Below are positions 1 to 5,874 of a stretch of DNA of 6,348 nt, in pieces. This DNA comes from CALLVY01 sp937899855 (lineage in GTDB: Bacteria > Bacteroidota > Bacteroidia > Chitinophagales > Saprospiraceae). Numbering within the stretch: the first letter of the stretch is position 1; every line of letters begins with the position of its first letter. Location: the NCBI GenBank assembly GCA_039820405.1, contig JBCBQC010000176.1:1-6348 (forward strand), in the 5' to 3' direction. The notes under the pieces are model-generated. The model searched no databases. It saw only the letters and a list, made by a program, of their open reading frames with translations, and was not told where the DNA came from. The position numbers and the translations under genes are program-made.

Positions 1-120
1 CAAAATCGCTTTAAAATAGCCTGTTGATGATAATGCCGTCTTACTACTTGAGCCCAAAAATGGGAATAATTTAAAAAAGCCGCAAGCGACCGGAGGAATT
101 AGCCGCTGACTTGTCCAGTA
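1..120. other. Left-edge non-coding stretch
   Basis: I see no gene here. All three plus frames meet stops within the first 30 bases, so no coding sequence enters from the left edge on that strand. On the minus strand this is the region downstream of the DUF6794-like gene. It contains a T-run in that direction (complement of the A-run at 73-78) next to a GC-rich patch at 79-108, but I could not build a good stem ahead of the T-run, so I do not call a terminator. Confidence 0.5.
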
Positions 121-157
121 TCGCGAGGCATCGCGAGGGATCGCGAGGGATCGCGCG
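121..157. repeat. 10-bp tandem repeat, about 3.7 copies, each with a TCGCGA palindrome
   Basis: The unit TCGCGAGGSA occurs at 121-130, 131-140 and 141-150, followed by a degenerate partial copy (TCGCGCG) from 151. The first copy differs from the next two by one base. Each full copy holds the self-complementary hexamer TCGCGA, so palindromes are spaced at exactly 10 bp, close to one helical turn. The array ends 2 bp from the stop codon of the minus-strand DUF6794-like gene and would form the start of its 3' untranslated region. The role is unknown; it may be a simple slippage repeat. Confidence 0.9.
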
Positions 158-159
158 AC

Positions 160-699
160 CTATTGCTTTTGCTGGAGCGAGTCGGGCAGGACGATTCGGC
201 TTTCTTCGTGCAGGATCTCCCCACTGCGGCGCTCCGCCTCAAACGCTTCCTCGCGTTGCTCCCGAAATTGAGTCACCAACTCCTTGACCCGCAGTTCTCC
301 CCGATTGAGGTTTCGGTGGTAGGTGATGATGATAAAACGCGCCATGTCGTCGGGATAGTGAATGCCGAGGTCCTTGAGGTAGGCCGACAGCCGCGATCCC
401 TGGTAAAAGCTCCAGTTGTGAATCATCCAGCGCCCCAAGCTAAAGTGCAATTTGCGGACCACCACCTCTTCCGGGGCCCGTTTGAACTTCGCCTTGGATT
501 CTTCATCGATCAGCTTGTTGAGCTGGATAAAACAATCCGCCAGGTCTTTGGGAATGTAGACCCGGTTGAGGTATTCCTTTTTGATCCGTCGCTGGTATTC
601 CGCTTCGATTTCCGCATCCGTGGAAGGCAATTCTCCTTGGGCGAGCAGCCCACTTCCCCAAACCAACAAAGTCAATAAGGCGACCGTTCTGATCAACAT
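160..699 (-). CDS. DUF6794-like exported protein of unknown function
   Basis: A 179-residue protein with an N-terminal signal peptide (charged start, hydrophobic residues 5-19, likely cleavage after LLA at 18-20), so it is probably periplasmic or exported. Residues about 48-131 match my memory of the DUF6794 family: YIPKDLADCFIQLNK near 48-62, a Trp-rich segment WMIHNWSFYQGSRL at 91-104, GIHYPDDM at 112-119 and TYHRNL at 126-131. The C-terminal 45 residues are highly charged (Glu/Arg-rich) and probably helical or coiled coil. No catalytic function is known to me for the family. The ATG at 699 is chosen because it places the signal peptide at the very N-terminus. The gene is divergent from a small membrane protein gene and stands alone on its strand; stop codon TAG. 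Assignment to DUF6794 is from recall of the motif and would need a profile search. Confidence 0.85.
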   Translation of the reverse strand: MLIRTVALLTLLVWGSGLLAQGELPSTDAEIEAEYQRRIKKEYLNRVYIPKDLADCFIQLNKLIDEESKAKFKRAPEEVVVRKLHFSLGRWMIHNWSFYQGSRLSAYLKDLGIHYPDDMARFIIITYHRNLNRGELRVKELVTQFREQREEAFEAERRSGEILHEESRIVLPDSLQQKQ

Positions 700-802
700 A
701 TAGGCGTGTTTTTAGAGTCTTTGGCAAAAATTGGATCGACCGATGCCATAACGACTCGCCCCCAGATTCTTATTGCCGGGAAAAATGTTAACAAATATTA
801 AT

Positions 803-836
803 TTTTGATTTCACGGCCAAAGATATGTATATTTTT
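803..836 (+). promoter_or_regulatory. Candidate promoter of the small membrane protein gene
   Basis: A -33-like TTTG at 803-806 is followed after 22 bp by TATATTTT at 829-836, which matches TAnnTTTG at seven of eight positions. Transcription would start near 843, about 20 nt before the ATG at 864. This also argues against the upstream in-frame ATG at 825, which would lie inside the promoter. Confidence 0.45.
818..825 (-). promoter_or_regulatory. Candidate promoter -7 box for the DUF6794-like gene
   Basis: The minus strand reads TATCTTTG here, an exact match to the Bacteroidota -7 consensus TAnnTTTG and identical to the box upstream of rplS in this window. I see no good -33 TTG at the expected distance. 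The implied 5' leader of the DUF6794-like gene would be about 110 nt, longer than the roughly 30 nt inferred for other genes here. Confidence 0.45.
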
Positions 837-863
837 TGCTTGTCGCTTTCTAATCCCGCACTT

Positions 864-1121
864 ATGAAAAATATTGGCATTCGGGAGATTTTCCTGCTCC
901 AGGTCATCCTTTACCTCCTGGCCTGGGCCGCCTCGCGCTACCTCGCCCAGCTGCTGGCGGTACTGTTTGCGAGCATCACCTTGTTGCTGACCCTGATCGC
1001 CTTGGTCGCCGAGGGTCTGGAACCCTCGCGGATTCCCCGCTTTTACTTCCAATTCATGCTGGCCTCCTTCGTGGCGCCCCTACTGGTACTGGTGGTCATG
1101 TGGGCCCTGGGGCCGGCCTGA
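864..1121 (+). CDS. Small hydrophobic membrane protein, unknown function
   Basis: An 85-residue protein that is almost entirely hydrophobic. Predicted membrane segments by eye are residues about 9-25, 28-48 and 61-82, joined by a short loop with RY at 25-26 and by a polar loop EGLEPSRIPRFY around 50-60. I do not recognise a named family; it resembles the many small uncharacterised integral membrane proteins of Bacteroidota. The ATG at 864 is preferred over the one at 825 because the earlier one overlaps the probable promoter and would add a polar, non-signal leader. The stop (TGA) lies only 9 bp from the stop of the convergent GWxTD-domain gene. Coding is supported by GC-rich third positions and by the coherent membrane topology, but the length is small. 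Confidence 0.7.
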   Translation: MKNIGIREIFLLQVILYLLAWAASRYLAQLLAVLFASITLLLTLIALVAEGLEPSRIPRFYFQFMLASFVAPLLVLVVMWALGPA

Positions 1122-1130
1122 GCCACTTTG

Positions 1131-2576
1131 CTACATGTCGTTGAACAAGCGCCAGGCCATCCGATTGGTATTGTCCAACATGCGGGTGTTGTCGATAAAG
1201 TTGGCGCTGGCCCCTTCCTGAGGAGCATCGCGGTACAATTCGACCTCCCACTGCGGATTATTGAGCTCTCCGCGGGCCGTGGAGTGGAGAAAGACGTAAT
1301 TCCCCCCGTCGAGCGACGGGTTGTAGTAGATAAACTTGACGTTGTTTTGTTGGGTGACGGGAAACTCATAGTACACCCAGATTTCGTAAGGCGGGGCCGA
1401 GGGATCGTTGTCGACCGACACGATATCGTTGGGTTTGCCGTATTTCATAAAGGTGTAGCCCCGATCGGTTTCAAACCCGTGTCCAAAGCCCGAGGCGTAG
1501 AGCTTATCGATGGCCTTGGCTACTTCCATGTACTGGTCGTAAACCAGTTTGGGATTATTGGGATTTTGGCGCACCCAGAAACTAAAGAGGAAGCGGCGCT
1601 TGCTCGCCAAGTCTTCGTTGGCGATGACCATATTGAGTACTTCCACCTCATTTTCTCGGACGTTCATGGCGATGGCGCGCAGGCCGTAATCCAGTGCTTC
1701 GGGGTCCAATTCGCTGACGAATTCGTGGCTCAAATCGGCGTTGAGGGTCTCTTTTTCTTTGAGGTAGGGGTTGCTGCGTTGGAAAAATAGGCTTTTGCTA
1801 CTGAGCAGTTGATTGCTGCGGTCGCGTACCTCGACCACCAGGTTGTAGTTGCCAGATTCGAGCTCGGCGATGTTTTTTTGCAGGAGGAGGACGTTGATGG
1901 GGGCGGGTTTGCGTTTTTTGTGTCCCAGGATGACGGTTTTGGTATCTCCATTAATCTCTATGCGTTCGACGGCGTAGCGGATGACGAATTCCTCGTCGAG
2001 CACCTGATCGGTATTGTAGATTTCGCTGTAAAAGATGAGTTGGGAGTGGTTCTTATTGTAAAAGTTGAAGGGGAGGCTTTCGAGGTAGTAGCCGTTTTTG
2101 GTGTACTGGTTGGAGGTCGAATCGGGGCGGAAGGAGGACAGGAGTTGAATGTCAGATTGCTGAATTTTTTCGCGCTCAAAATCGAGGGTAAAAACCTGGT
2201 CAAAAACCTTGGTATTGTCTTCCAGGTGCAGGTCCTTGACCGTCACCTCGATGGTGTAGGTTCCGTTTTCCAGCCCAAAGCGCCGCTGGTCGATAAAATC
2301 CATCGGGAAGGGGCTGCGGGGGCTATTGAGTCGGTACTTGTCAAATTTGACGATTTGGCCAAGTTGCTTGAACAGGATGAGGATTTCCACACCGGCCTGG
2401 TACTCACTGCTGTCGACGGTAACGAAGTTGACGGTGCTGCCCACGATGTGGAGGTATACTTCGACGTAACCCTGATTGTAGCTTTTAAACTTGGCGTAGG
2501 AGACGCTGGCGTCGAGTGCGGAAGCAAGGGTAAAGCTGGCCCAGCACAGGACCAATGAGAGTAGCCATCTTTTCAT
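1131..2576 (-). CDS. GWxTD-domain secreted protein
   Basis: A 481-residue protein with a signal peptide (MKRWLLSLVL start, likely cleavage after ASA at 18-20), so it is probably periplasmic or outer-membrane associated. Residues about 25-265 are beta-rich with repeated patterns such as NGTYTIEVTVKD (104-115) and SGNYNLVVEVRD (241-252), consistent with Ig-like or bacterial-surface beta domains. Residues about 325-450 form the GWxTD domain known from Bacteroidota and Acidobacteriota: FWVRQNPNNP at 333-342, the signature region GFETDRGY at 367-374, KYGKPNDI at 378-385 and PYEIWVYY at 396-403. The diagnostic Trp is replaced by Phe368. The function of the domain is not known. It is the last gene of the three-gene minus-strand cluster and follows the lipoprotein gene by 105 bp, with a plausible promoter of its own. 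Stop codon TAG. Confidence 0.9.
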   Translation of the reverse strand: MKRWLLSLVLCWASFTLASALDASVSYAKFKSYNQGYVEVYLHIVGSTVNFVTVDSSEYQAGVEILILFKQLGQIVKFDKYRLNSPRSPFPMDFIDQRRFGLENGTYTIEVTVKDLHLEDNTKVFDQVFTLDFEREKIQQSDIQLLSSFRPDSTSNQYTKNGYYLESLPFNFYNKNHSQLIFYSEIYNTDQVLDEEFVIRYAVERIEINGDTKTVILGHKKRKPAPINVLLLQKNIAELESGNYNLVVEVRDRSNQLLSSKSLFFQRSNPYLKEKETLNADLSHEFVSELDPEALDYGLRAIAMNVRENEVEVLNMVIANEDLASKRRFLFSFWVRQNPNNPKLVYDQYMEVAKAIDKLYASGFGHGFETDRGYTFMKYGKPNDIVSVDNDPSAPPYEIWVYYEFPVTQQNNVKFIYYNPSLDGGNYVFLHSTARGELNNPQWEVELYRDAPQEGASANFIDNTRMLDNTNRMAWRLFNDM

Positions 2577-2613
2577 GGTGCAGTGATTTCAAGGGTTCAA
2601 TAAACCAATACCC

Positions 2614-2645
2614 ACAAGATAGCGTGAAAAGCCAATTAGTTCAAA
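2614..2645 (-). promoter_or_regulatory. Candidate promoter of the GWxTD-domain gene
   Basis: On the minus strand a TTTG (complement of 2642-2645) is followed after 20 bp by TATCTTGT (2614-2621), which matches TAnnTTTG at six of eight positions. The box ends 37 nt before the ATG, almost the same spacing as seen for rplS (36) and the lipoprotein gene (39). The -7 box is imperfect, so this is a moderate call. Confidence 0.4.
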
Positions 2646-2681
2646 TCTTTGAGAAAGAATAAGTCAGGTTGCCACTGGCCG

Positions 2682-3071
2682 TCATTCGGCTTTGGCTCGC
2701 TTCATTTCCAGGCGAAATTCAAAGGTCTCCAAGGTGGTACTGAGGACCAATTTGTTGCCTTGCAGCGACTCAATCAGATAGATGATGGAGGGGTCGCCCT
2801 GCTGGAGAATTTTCCCATCCGAAAACTCGTAGGGGTATTCGGCACTTTGCCCACTCAGGAAGTTGGTGGTCAGGGCATTCTCTTGGAAGCGGAAAAACAG
2901 GCCGTCCATCATGGCCGTCTCCGTGCGGTTGCGCTCGGCCTTTGTCATCTCCCAATTGCCCAGGAGTTGTTCTTGCGTCACCTTTTTATCGTTTCCGCCC
3001 TCCCCCGTGCAGGCACTGAGGGCCAACAAAAGCAGCAGGCTGAGCCCGGAAGTCAATTTCAGTAGATTCAT
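2682..3071 (-). CDS. Lipocalin-like lipoprotein
   Basis: A 129-residue predicted lipoprotein. The signal peptide (residues 1-20) ends in the lipobox L18-S-A-C21, so Cys21 would be lipidated and the mature chain anchored to the inner or outer membrane. After a short polar linker (22-33), residues 36-126 look like a small lipocalin-type beta barrel: LLGNWEM at 36-42 (the L-x-G-x-W start motif), then alternating strands such as FFRFQEN, YPYEFSDGKIL and KLVLSTTLETFEFRLEMKR. Such proteins are common in Bacteroidota; their ligands are generally unknown and I cannot name one here. The gene lies 55 bp downstream of the phosphoesterase gene on the same strand, with an exact -7 box just upstream. Stop codon TGA. 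Confidence 0.82.
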   Translation of the reverse strand: MNLLKLTSGLSLLLLLALSACTGEGGNDKKVTQEQLLGNWEMTKAERNRTETAMMDGLFFRFQENALTTNFLSGQSAEYPYEFSDGKILQQGDPSIIYLIESLQGNKLVLSTTLETFEFRLEMKRAKAE

Positions 3072-3110
3072 TGCTTGATTTGTAAGAAGCCAATAATGCT
3101 AGTCAATCGA

Positions 3111-3140
3111 CAAAATTAGTGAATTTCTAGGCTTTTTCCA
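3111..3140 (-). promoter_or_regulatory. Promoter of the lipoprotein gene, overlapping the end of the phosphoesterase gene
   Basis: The minus strand reads TAATTTTG at 3111-3118, an exact TAnnTTTG box, with a weak -33 triplet TGG at 3138-3140 after a 19-bp spacer. The box ends 39 nt before the ATG of the lipoprotein gene. The -33 half lies inside the last codons of the upstream phosphoesterase gene, so the lipoprotein and GWxTD genes may be transcribed independently of it. Confidence 0.55.
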
Positions 3141-4359
3141 GCTCCACCACGGTGATTTCGGGCAGAATCCCCACCCGGCCGGGATAACCCAAAAAGCCCA
3201 GCCCCCGATTGACGTATAGGTACTGCTTTCCTTCCCGGTAGAGCCCCGCCCACTTTCGATAGACGTATTGGATGGGACTCCAGCGCCACCAGCCCGGAAT
3301 TTCAATCCCAAATTGCATGCCATGCGTATGCCCCGAAAAGGTAATCGCAATGTCGGAGAAGGCCGGGCGTTGGGTAACCTCGGCCTCCCAGTGACTGGGA
3401 TCGTGGCTGAGGAGCAACTTCAAACTGGCGCCTTCCGTGCCCGCGTAGGCCCGACTCAAATCACCGTACTTGTGAAAACGGGCGCTGGCTGAATAGTTCT
3501 CCACCCCAATCACGGCGATGCGGTGACCGCGGATATCGAGCAAGCGGTGCTCGTTGAGCATGAGGTCCCAGCCCATTCGGCGGTGCGTGGCGAGCAGGTT
3601 TTGAAAGTTTTCCCGTTTGGCCGCTACCGATTCCCAGGCGTGGTAGTCGCCATAGTCGTGGTTGCCCAGGATGGAGTACACCCCGTACCGCGCCTCAATT
3701 TTGTCAAAAATGTCGACAAAAGGGTGCATTTCTGCCGCCACCGAATTGACCAGATCACCGGTAAAAAAGACCAAATCGGCCCGCTCCGCATTGATGAGGC
3801 GAATGGCCTCTTTGATCGGCTCGCGTTGGGTAAAACTGCCCGAGTGGATGTCCGAAATCTGAACGATCTTGAGGCCCACCAATTCCTCCGGCAAATTGGG
3901 CAGCGGTACTTTTTCGCGAAATACCCGGTAGCGGTAAGGGTTACGAATCATCCCGTAGGTCAGTAGCACCAGCGGAATCAGACTCACGACCAGGGCGATC
4001 TCGGCATTGAGTACCGAGCGGTCGAGCCCGAGCGCTACACTGCCCGACCAGTGGTAATACAGCGCCAGCAACAAGCGACGGAAGTCGTCAAACAGCAGCA
4101 CCAAGGCACCAAAAAATTTGCTTAAATAAGCGATGATCAAGAGGGAGCGCCACCACATCAGCCCCTGGCGATAGGGGCGCAATTGGGAAAGTTGGGGAAT
4201 GCCCAACCAGTGGGCGAGGACCAGCAGGGGGAGGGTCCAAAACAGCGCGTAACTCCCCCAACGCAGGGCGCTTGGCCACCCTTCAGCTACGAGAGCGAGG
4301 GCTTGGAAAACGTAGCTGTCGAAGCAAAATAGCAAGAGGAGGGCAATCAGTAGTCTCAT
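3127..4359 (-). CDS. Membrane-anchored metallophosphoesterase (YkuE/YaeI-like)
   Basis: A 410-residue protein with an N-terminal membrane part and a cytosolic or periplasmic calcineurin-like phosphoesterase domain. By eye, membrane helices lie at about 3-24, 34-52, 71-91 and 118-137. All metal-binding motifs of the superfamily are intact and in order: D170-x-H172 (QISDIHSG), G201-D202 (FTGDLVN), G232-N-H-D235, H319 (LLLSHD) and G343-HTH-G347 (FSGHTHGMQ). This predicts a dinuclear metal centre that hydrolyses phosphoester bonds. Relatives of this architecture include YkuE- and YaeI-type proteins, the latter linked to lipid A precursor (UDP-diacylglucosamine) hydrolysis, but the substrate here cannot be read from sequence. 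The ATG at 4359 is chosen over upstream in-frame ATGs (as far as 4563) because it begins directly with a membrane helix and avoids overlap with the divergent dehydrogenase gene. Stop codon TAG. Confidence 0.92.
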   Translation of the reverse strand: MRLLIALLLLFCFDSYVFQALALVAEGWPSALRWGSYALFWTLPLLVLAHWLGIPQLSQLRPYRQGLMWWRSLLIIAYLSKFFGALVLLFDDFRRLLLALYYHWSGSVALGLDRSVLNAEIALVVSLIPLVLLTYGMIRNPYRYRVFREKVPLPNLPEELVGLKIVQISDIHSGSFTQREPIKEAIRLINAERADLVFFTGDLVNSVAAEMHPFVDIFDKIEARYGVYSILGNHDYGDYHAWESVAAKRENFQNLLATHRRMGWDLMLNEHRLLDIRGHRIAVIGVENYSASARFHKYGDLSRAYAGTEGASLKLLLSHDPSHWEAEVTQRPAFSDIAITFSGHTHGMQFGIEIPGWWRWSPIQYVYRKWAGLYREGKQYLYVNRGLGFLGYPGRVGILPEITVVELEKA

Positions 4360-4361
4360 GG

Positions 4362-4372
4362 GTGTGGTCAAT
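4362..4372 (-). repeat. 11-bp word ATTGACCACAC before the phosphoesterase start
   Basis: Read on the minus strand, ATTGACCACAC ends 2 nt before the ATG of the phosphoesterase gene. The identical word, in the sense direction of the other gene, lies at 4527-4537, so together they form an inverted repeat around the intergenic region. Possible roles are a shared operator or a common translation-initiation leader element; both are inference. Confidence 0.6.
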
Positions 4373-4390
4373 GGTGAACAAATTGGAAGC

Positions 4391-4410
4391 AGGGGATGGT
4401 CAAATCCCCT
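4391..4410. repeat. Perfect 7-bp inverted repeat (AGGGGAT / ATCCCCT), 6-nt loop
   Basis: Arms 4391-4397 and 4404-4410 are perfectly complementary around a GGTCAA loop. In the phosphoesterase leader this would be a hairpin beginning about 31 nt before the start codon. There is no T-run after it on either strand, so a terminator is unlikely; an operator or leader structure is more plausible. Confidence 0.6.
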
Positions 4411-4526
4411 AGCAACAGAACTCGGAGCGGTCCGAAAAGTTGATGGAATATAGATCAACGGTTGGTTTTTCCCTATGAAATAAAGAGACCGGCCCCAAAT
4501 ATTCCCCATCTTTGGGATCAGACCAA

Positions 4527-4537
4527 ATTGACCACAC
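4527..4537 (+). repeat. 11-bp word ATTGACCACAC before the dehydrogenase start
   Basis: This copy ends 6 nt before the ATG at 4544 and matches the copy at 4362-4372 perfectly in reverse complement. No Shine-Dalgarno sequence is present between the word and the start codon. Confidence 0.6.
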
Positions 4538-4543
4538 AGCATC

Positions 4544-5395
4544 ATGAAGTACGTACTCATCACGGGAGTGTCTACCGGTATCGGCCTGGCGAGTGCCCAC
4601 TACCTTCTGGAGCGGGGCTACGGCGTGCTGGGCAGCGTCCGCCACCAAACCGATGCCGATCGGCTACGGAGCGAACTGGGGTCCCACTTTCACCCCCTCC
4701 TCTTCGACGTCTGCGATGCGGCGGCGGTAGCAGGCGCCCGACCTCAAGTTGAGGCCATTGTGGGGGAAGCGGGCTTGGCGGGGCTGGTCAACAATGCGGG
4801 GATCGCGGTGTCCGGCCCACTGGCATTGGTCCCGCTGGAGCGCATCCGTTACCAACTGGAGGTCAACGTCCTGGGCGTCATCCAGGTGACCCAGACCTTT
4901 TTGCCCCTGCTTGGTGCCCAGCTACCGGCGCGCACCCGTCCCGGTCGAGTCATCAACATCAGCTCGGTGTCCGGGGCTTTTGCGGCCCCTTTTGTCGGCC
5001 CTTACTGCGCTTCCAAATACGCCTTGGAAGCCCTCACCGACAGTTGGCGGCGCGAACTCCTGCTCTACGGCATCGATATGATCTCGATCCGGCCCGGCCC
5101 CATACGCACCCCCATCTGGCAAAAAACCATTGATAAGATCGAGACCTACCCCGACTCCGACTACGCCCCCCTGCTCCGCCAATCGGAGCAAATGATCCGT
5201 CAGTCGGAAGCCAATAGTTTGCCCGCGGAGCGCGTAGCAAAAGTCGTTCTTCGAGCACTCGAAGCCCGCCGGCCCCGTACCCGTTACATCGTAGCTAAGA
5301 ACAAACTCAACTTTCACCTGCTCTTCCACTGGATCCCCGATCGGGTCGCGGACTTTTTCGTTCGCCGAGCCTTTCGCAAGATGGCGCAATCCTAA
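4544..5395 (+). CDS. Short-chain dehydrogenase/reductase (SDR), classical type
   Basis: A 283-residue cytosolic oxidoreductase with a Rossmann fold. All classical SDR signatures are present: cofactor loop TGVSTGIG at 7-14, acidic residue D55 after strand 3 (LLFDVCD), NNAG at 83-86, structural N108, catalytic S141 (INISSVSG), Y154 and K158 in the YCASK motif, and the RPGPIRTP loop at 183-190. Arg33 in GSVRHQTD after strand 2 suggests a preference for NADP(H). The whole resembles the 17-beta-hydroxysteroid-dehydrogenase-like branch of classical SDRs (SDR9C type); the substrate cannot be deduced, and steroid activity should not be assumed. The C-terminal segment 254-283 (basic and aromatic, FHLLFHWIPDRVADFFVRR) may lie against membrane or substrate. 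The ATG at 4544 places the glycine motif at the usual distance from the N-terminus. The gene stands alone, divergent from the phosphoesterase, and ends before a strong terminator. Confidence 0.94.
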   Translation: MKYVLITGVSTGIGLASAHYLLERGYGVLGSVRHQTDADRLRSELGSHFHPLLFDVCDAAAVAGARPQVEAIVGEAGLAGLVNNAGIAVSGPLALVPLERIRYQLEVNVLGVIQVTQTFLPLLGAQLPARTRPGRVINISSVSGAFAAPFVGPYCASKYALEALTDSWRRELLLYGIDMISIRPGPIRTPIWQKTIDKIETYPDSDYAPLLRQSEQMIRQSEANSLPAERVAKVVLRALEARRPRTRYIVAKNKLNFHLLFHWIPDRVADFFVRRAFRKMAQS

Positions 5396-5420
5396 GTCCC
5401 ATCCCCCAAAATGGCCACAG

Positions 5421-5457
5421 CAAAAGGCCCCGACTGCGAAGCAATCGGGGCCTTTTG
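5421..5457. terminator. Bidirectional intrinsic terminator
   Basis: A perfect 13-bp inverted repeat: CAAAAGGCCCCGA at 5421-5433 and its complement at 5445-5457, around an 11-nt loop that can add a 3-bp TGC/GCA stem. The GC core is flanked by AAAA on one side and TTTT on the other, so it can work for both convergent genes. It lies 25 bp after the dehydrogenase stop and 21 bp after the rplS stop. Confidence 0.93.
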
Positions 5458-5478
5458 AAGGTTGGTACGGTCTGGCGC

Positions 5479-5838
5479 CTAGTTTTTGACCATGCGCTTG
5501 CGTTCCTTGATCCGAGCTTTCTTACCCACCAATTCGCGCAGGTAGTACAACTTGGCCCGACGAACCTTGCCGCGCTTGAGTACTTTGATGTCTACCACGC
5601 CGGGAGCGGCGTAGGGGAAAATACGTTCCACGCCCACCCCATTGGACATCTTGCGAACGGTAAAAGATTTGTTCTTTCCCTCGCCTTTAATCTGAATCAC
5701 ATCACCACGGAAAACCTGAATCCGCTCTTTGGAACCTTCCACAATTTTGTAGCTGACGCTCACATTATCCCCCGGACGGAAATCGGGGTAATTCATTTCC
5801 TTGGCGTTTTGCTCTTTGACGAACTTAATTGCATCCAT
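5479..5838 (-). CDS. rplS: 50S ribosomal protein bL19
   Basis: A 119-residue protein, close to the usual 115-120 of bL19, which sits at the interface of the 30S and 50S subunits. Family motifs are all present: FRPGD at 20-24, ERIQVFRGDVIQIKG at 38-52, FTVRKMSNGVGVERIFP at 59-75, RRAKLYYLR at 93-101 and GKKARIKE at 105-112, with a basic C-terminus. The reading frame stays open upstream to 5955, but the ATG at 5838 gives the correct family N-terminus, and the promoter box at 5875-5882 would lie inside any longer version. The gene appears monocistronic, without trmD or rimM beside it, bounded by its own promoter and the shared terminator. Stop codon TAG. Confidence 0.98.
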   Translation of the reverse strand: MDAIKFVKEQNAKEMNYPDFRPGDNVSVSYKIVEGSKERIQVFRGDVIQIKGEGKNKSFTVRKMSNGVGVERIFPYAAPGVVDIKVLKRGKVRRAKLYYLRELVGKKARIKERKRMVKN

Positions 5839-5874
5839 TTTTCCGTGTTTTTCTTTAAAAGTAATTTCGGAGTG

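Larger units (their letters stand above)
4360..4543. promoter_or_regulatory. Divergent intergenic region with several dyads
   Basis: This 184-bp stretch must hold the promoters of both the phosphoesterase and the dehydrogenase genes, yet I find no exact TAnnTTTG box in either direction; the nearest is CATCTTTG at 4507-4514 on the plus strand. It contains four short inverted repeats: 4391-4410 (7-bp arms), 4422-4435 (TCGGA/TCCGA), 4439-4459 (GTTGAT/ATCAAC) and 4494-4516 (CCCAAA/TTTGGG). It is also framed by an 11-bp inverted repeat next to the two start codons. Regulation from here is inferred, not shown. Confidence 0.5.

Noticed and set aside
53..64. CCCA-AAAA-TGGG hairpin near the left edge
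   Set aside because: Only 4 bp of stem, expected by chance.
163..678. Long plus-strand open frame opposite the DUF6794-like gene
   Set aside because: It is the antisense shadow of a gene with a signal peptide and family motifs, and its translation shows no domain.
1128..2558. Two long plus-strand open frames opposite the GWxTD gene (1128-1790 and 1809-2558)
   Set aside because: They mirror the codon structure of the real minus-strand gene; the Val/Asp/Gly-rich translations match no family and have no promoter.
4391..4410. Reading the 7-bp dyad as a transcription terminator
   Set aside because: No T-run follows on either strand and no gene ends nearby.
4360..4563. Upstream extension of the phosphoesterase to an ATG at 4563
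   Set aside because: It would overlap the divergent dehydrogenase start, adds a non-family polar leader and spoils the N-terminal membrane helix.
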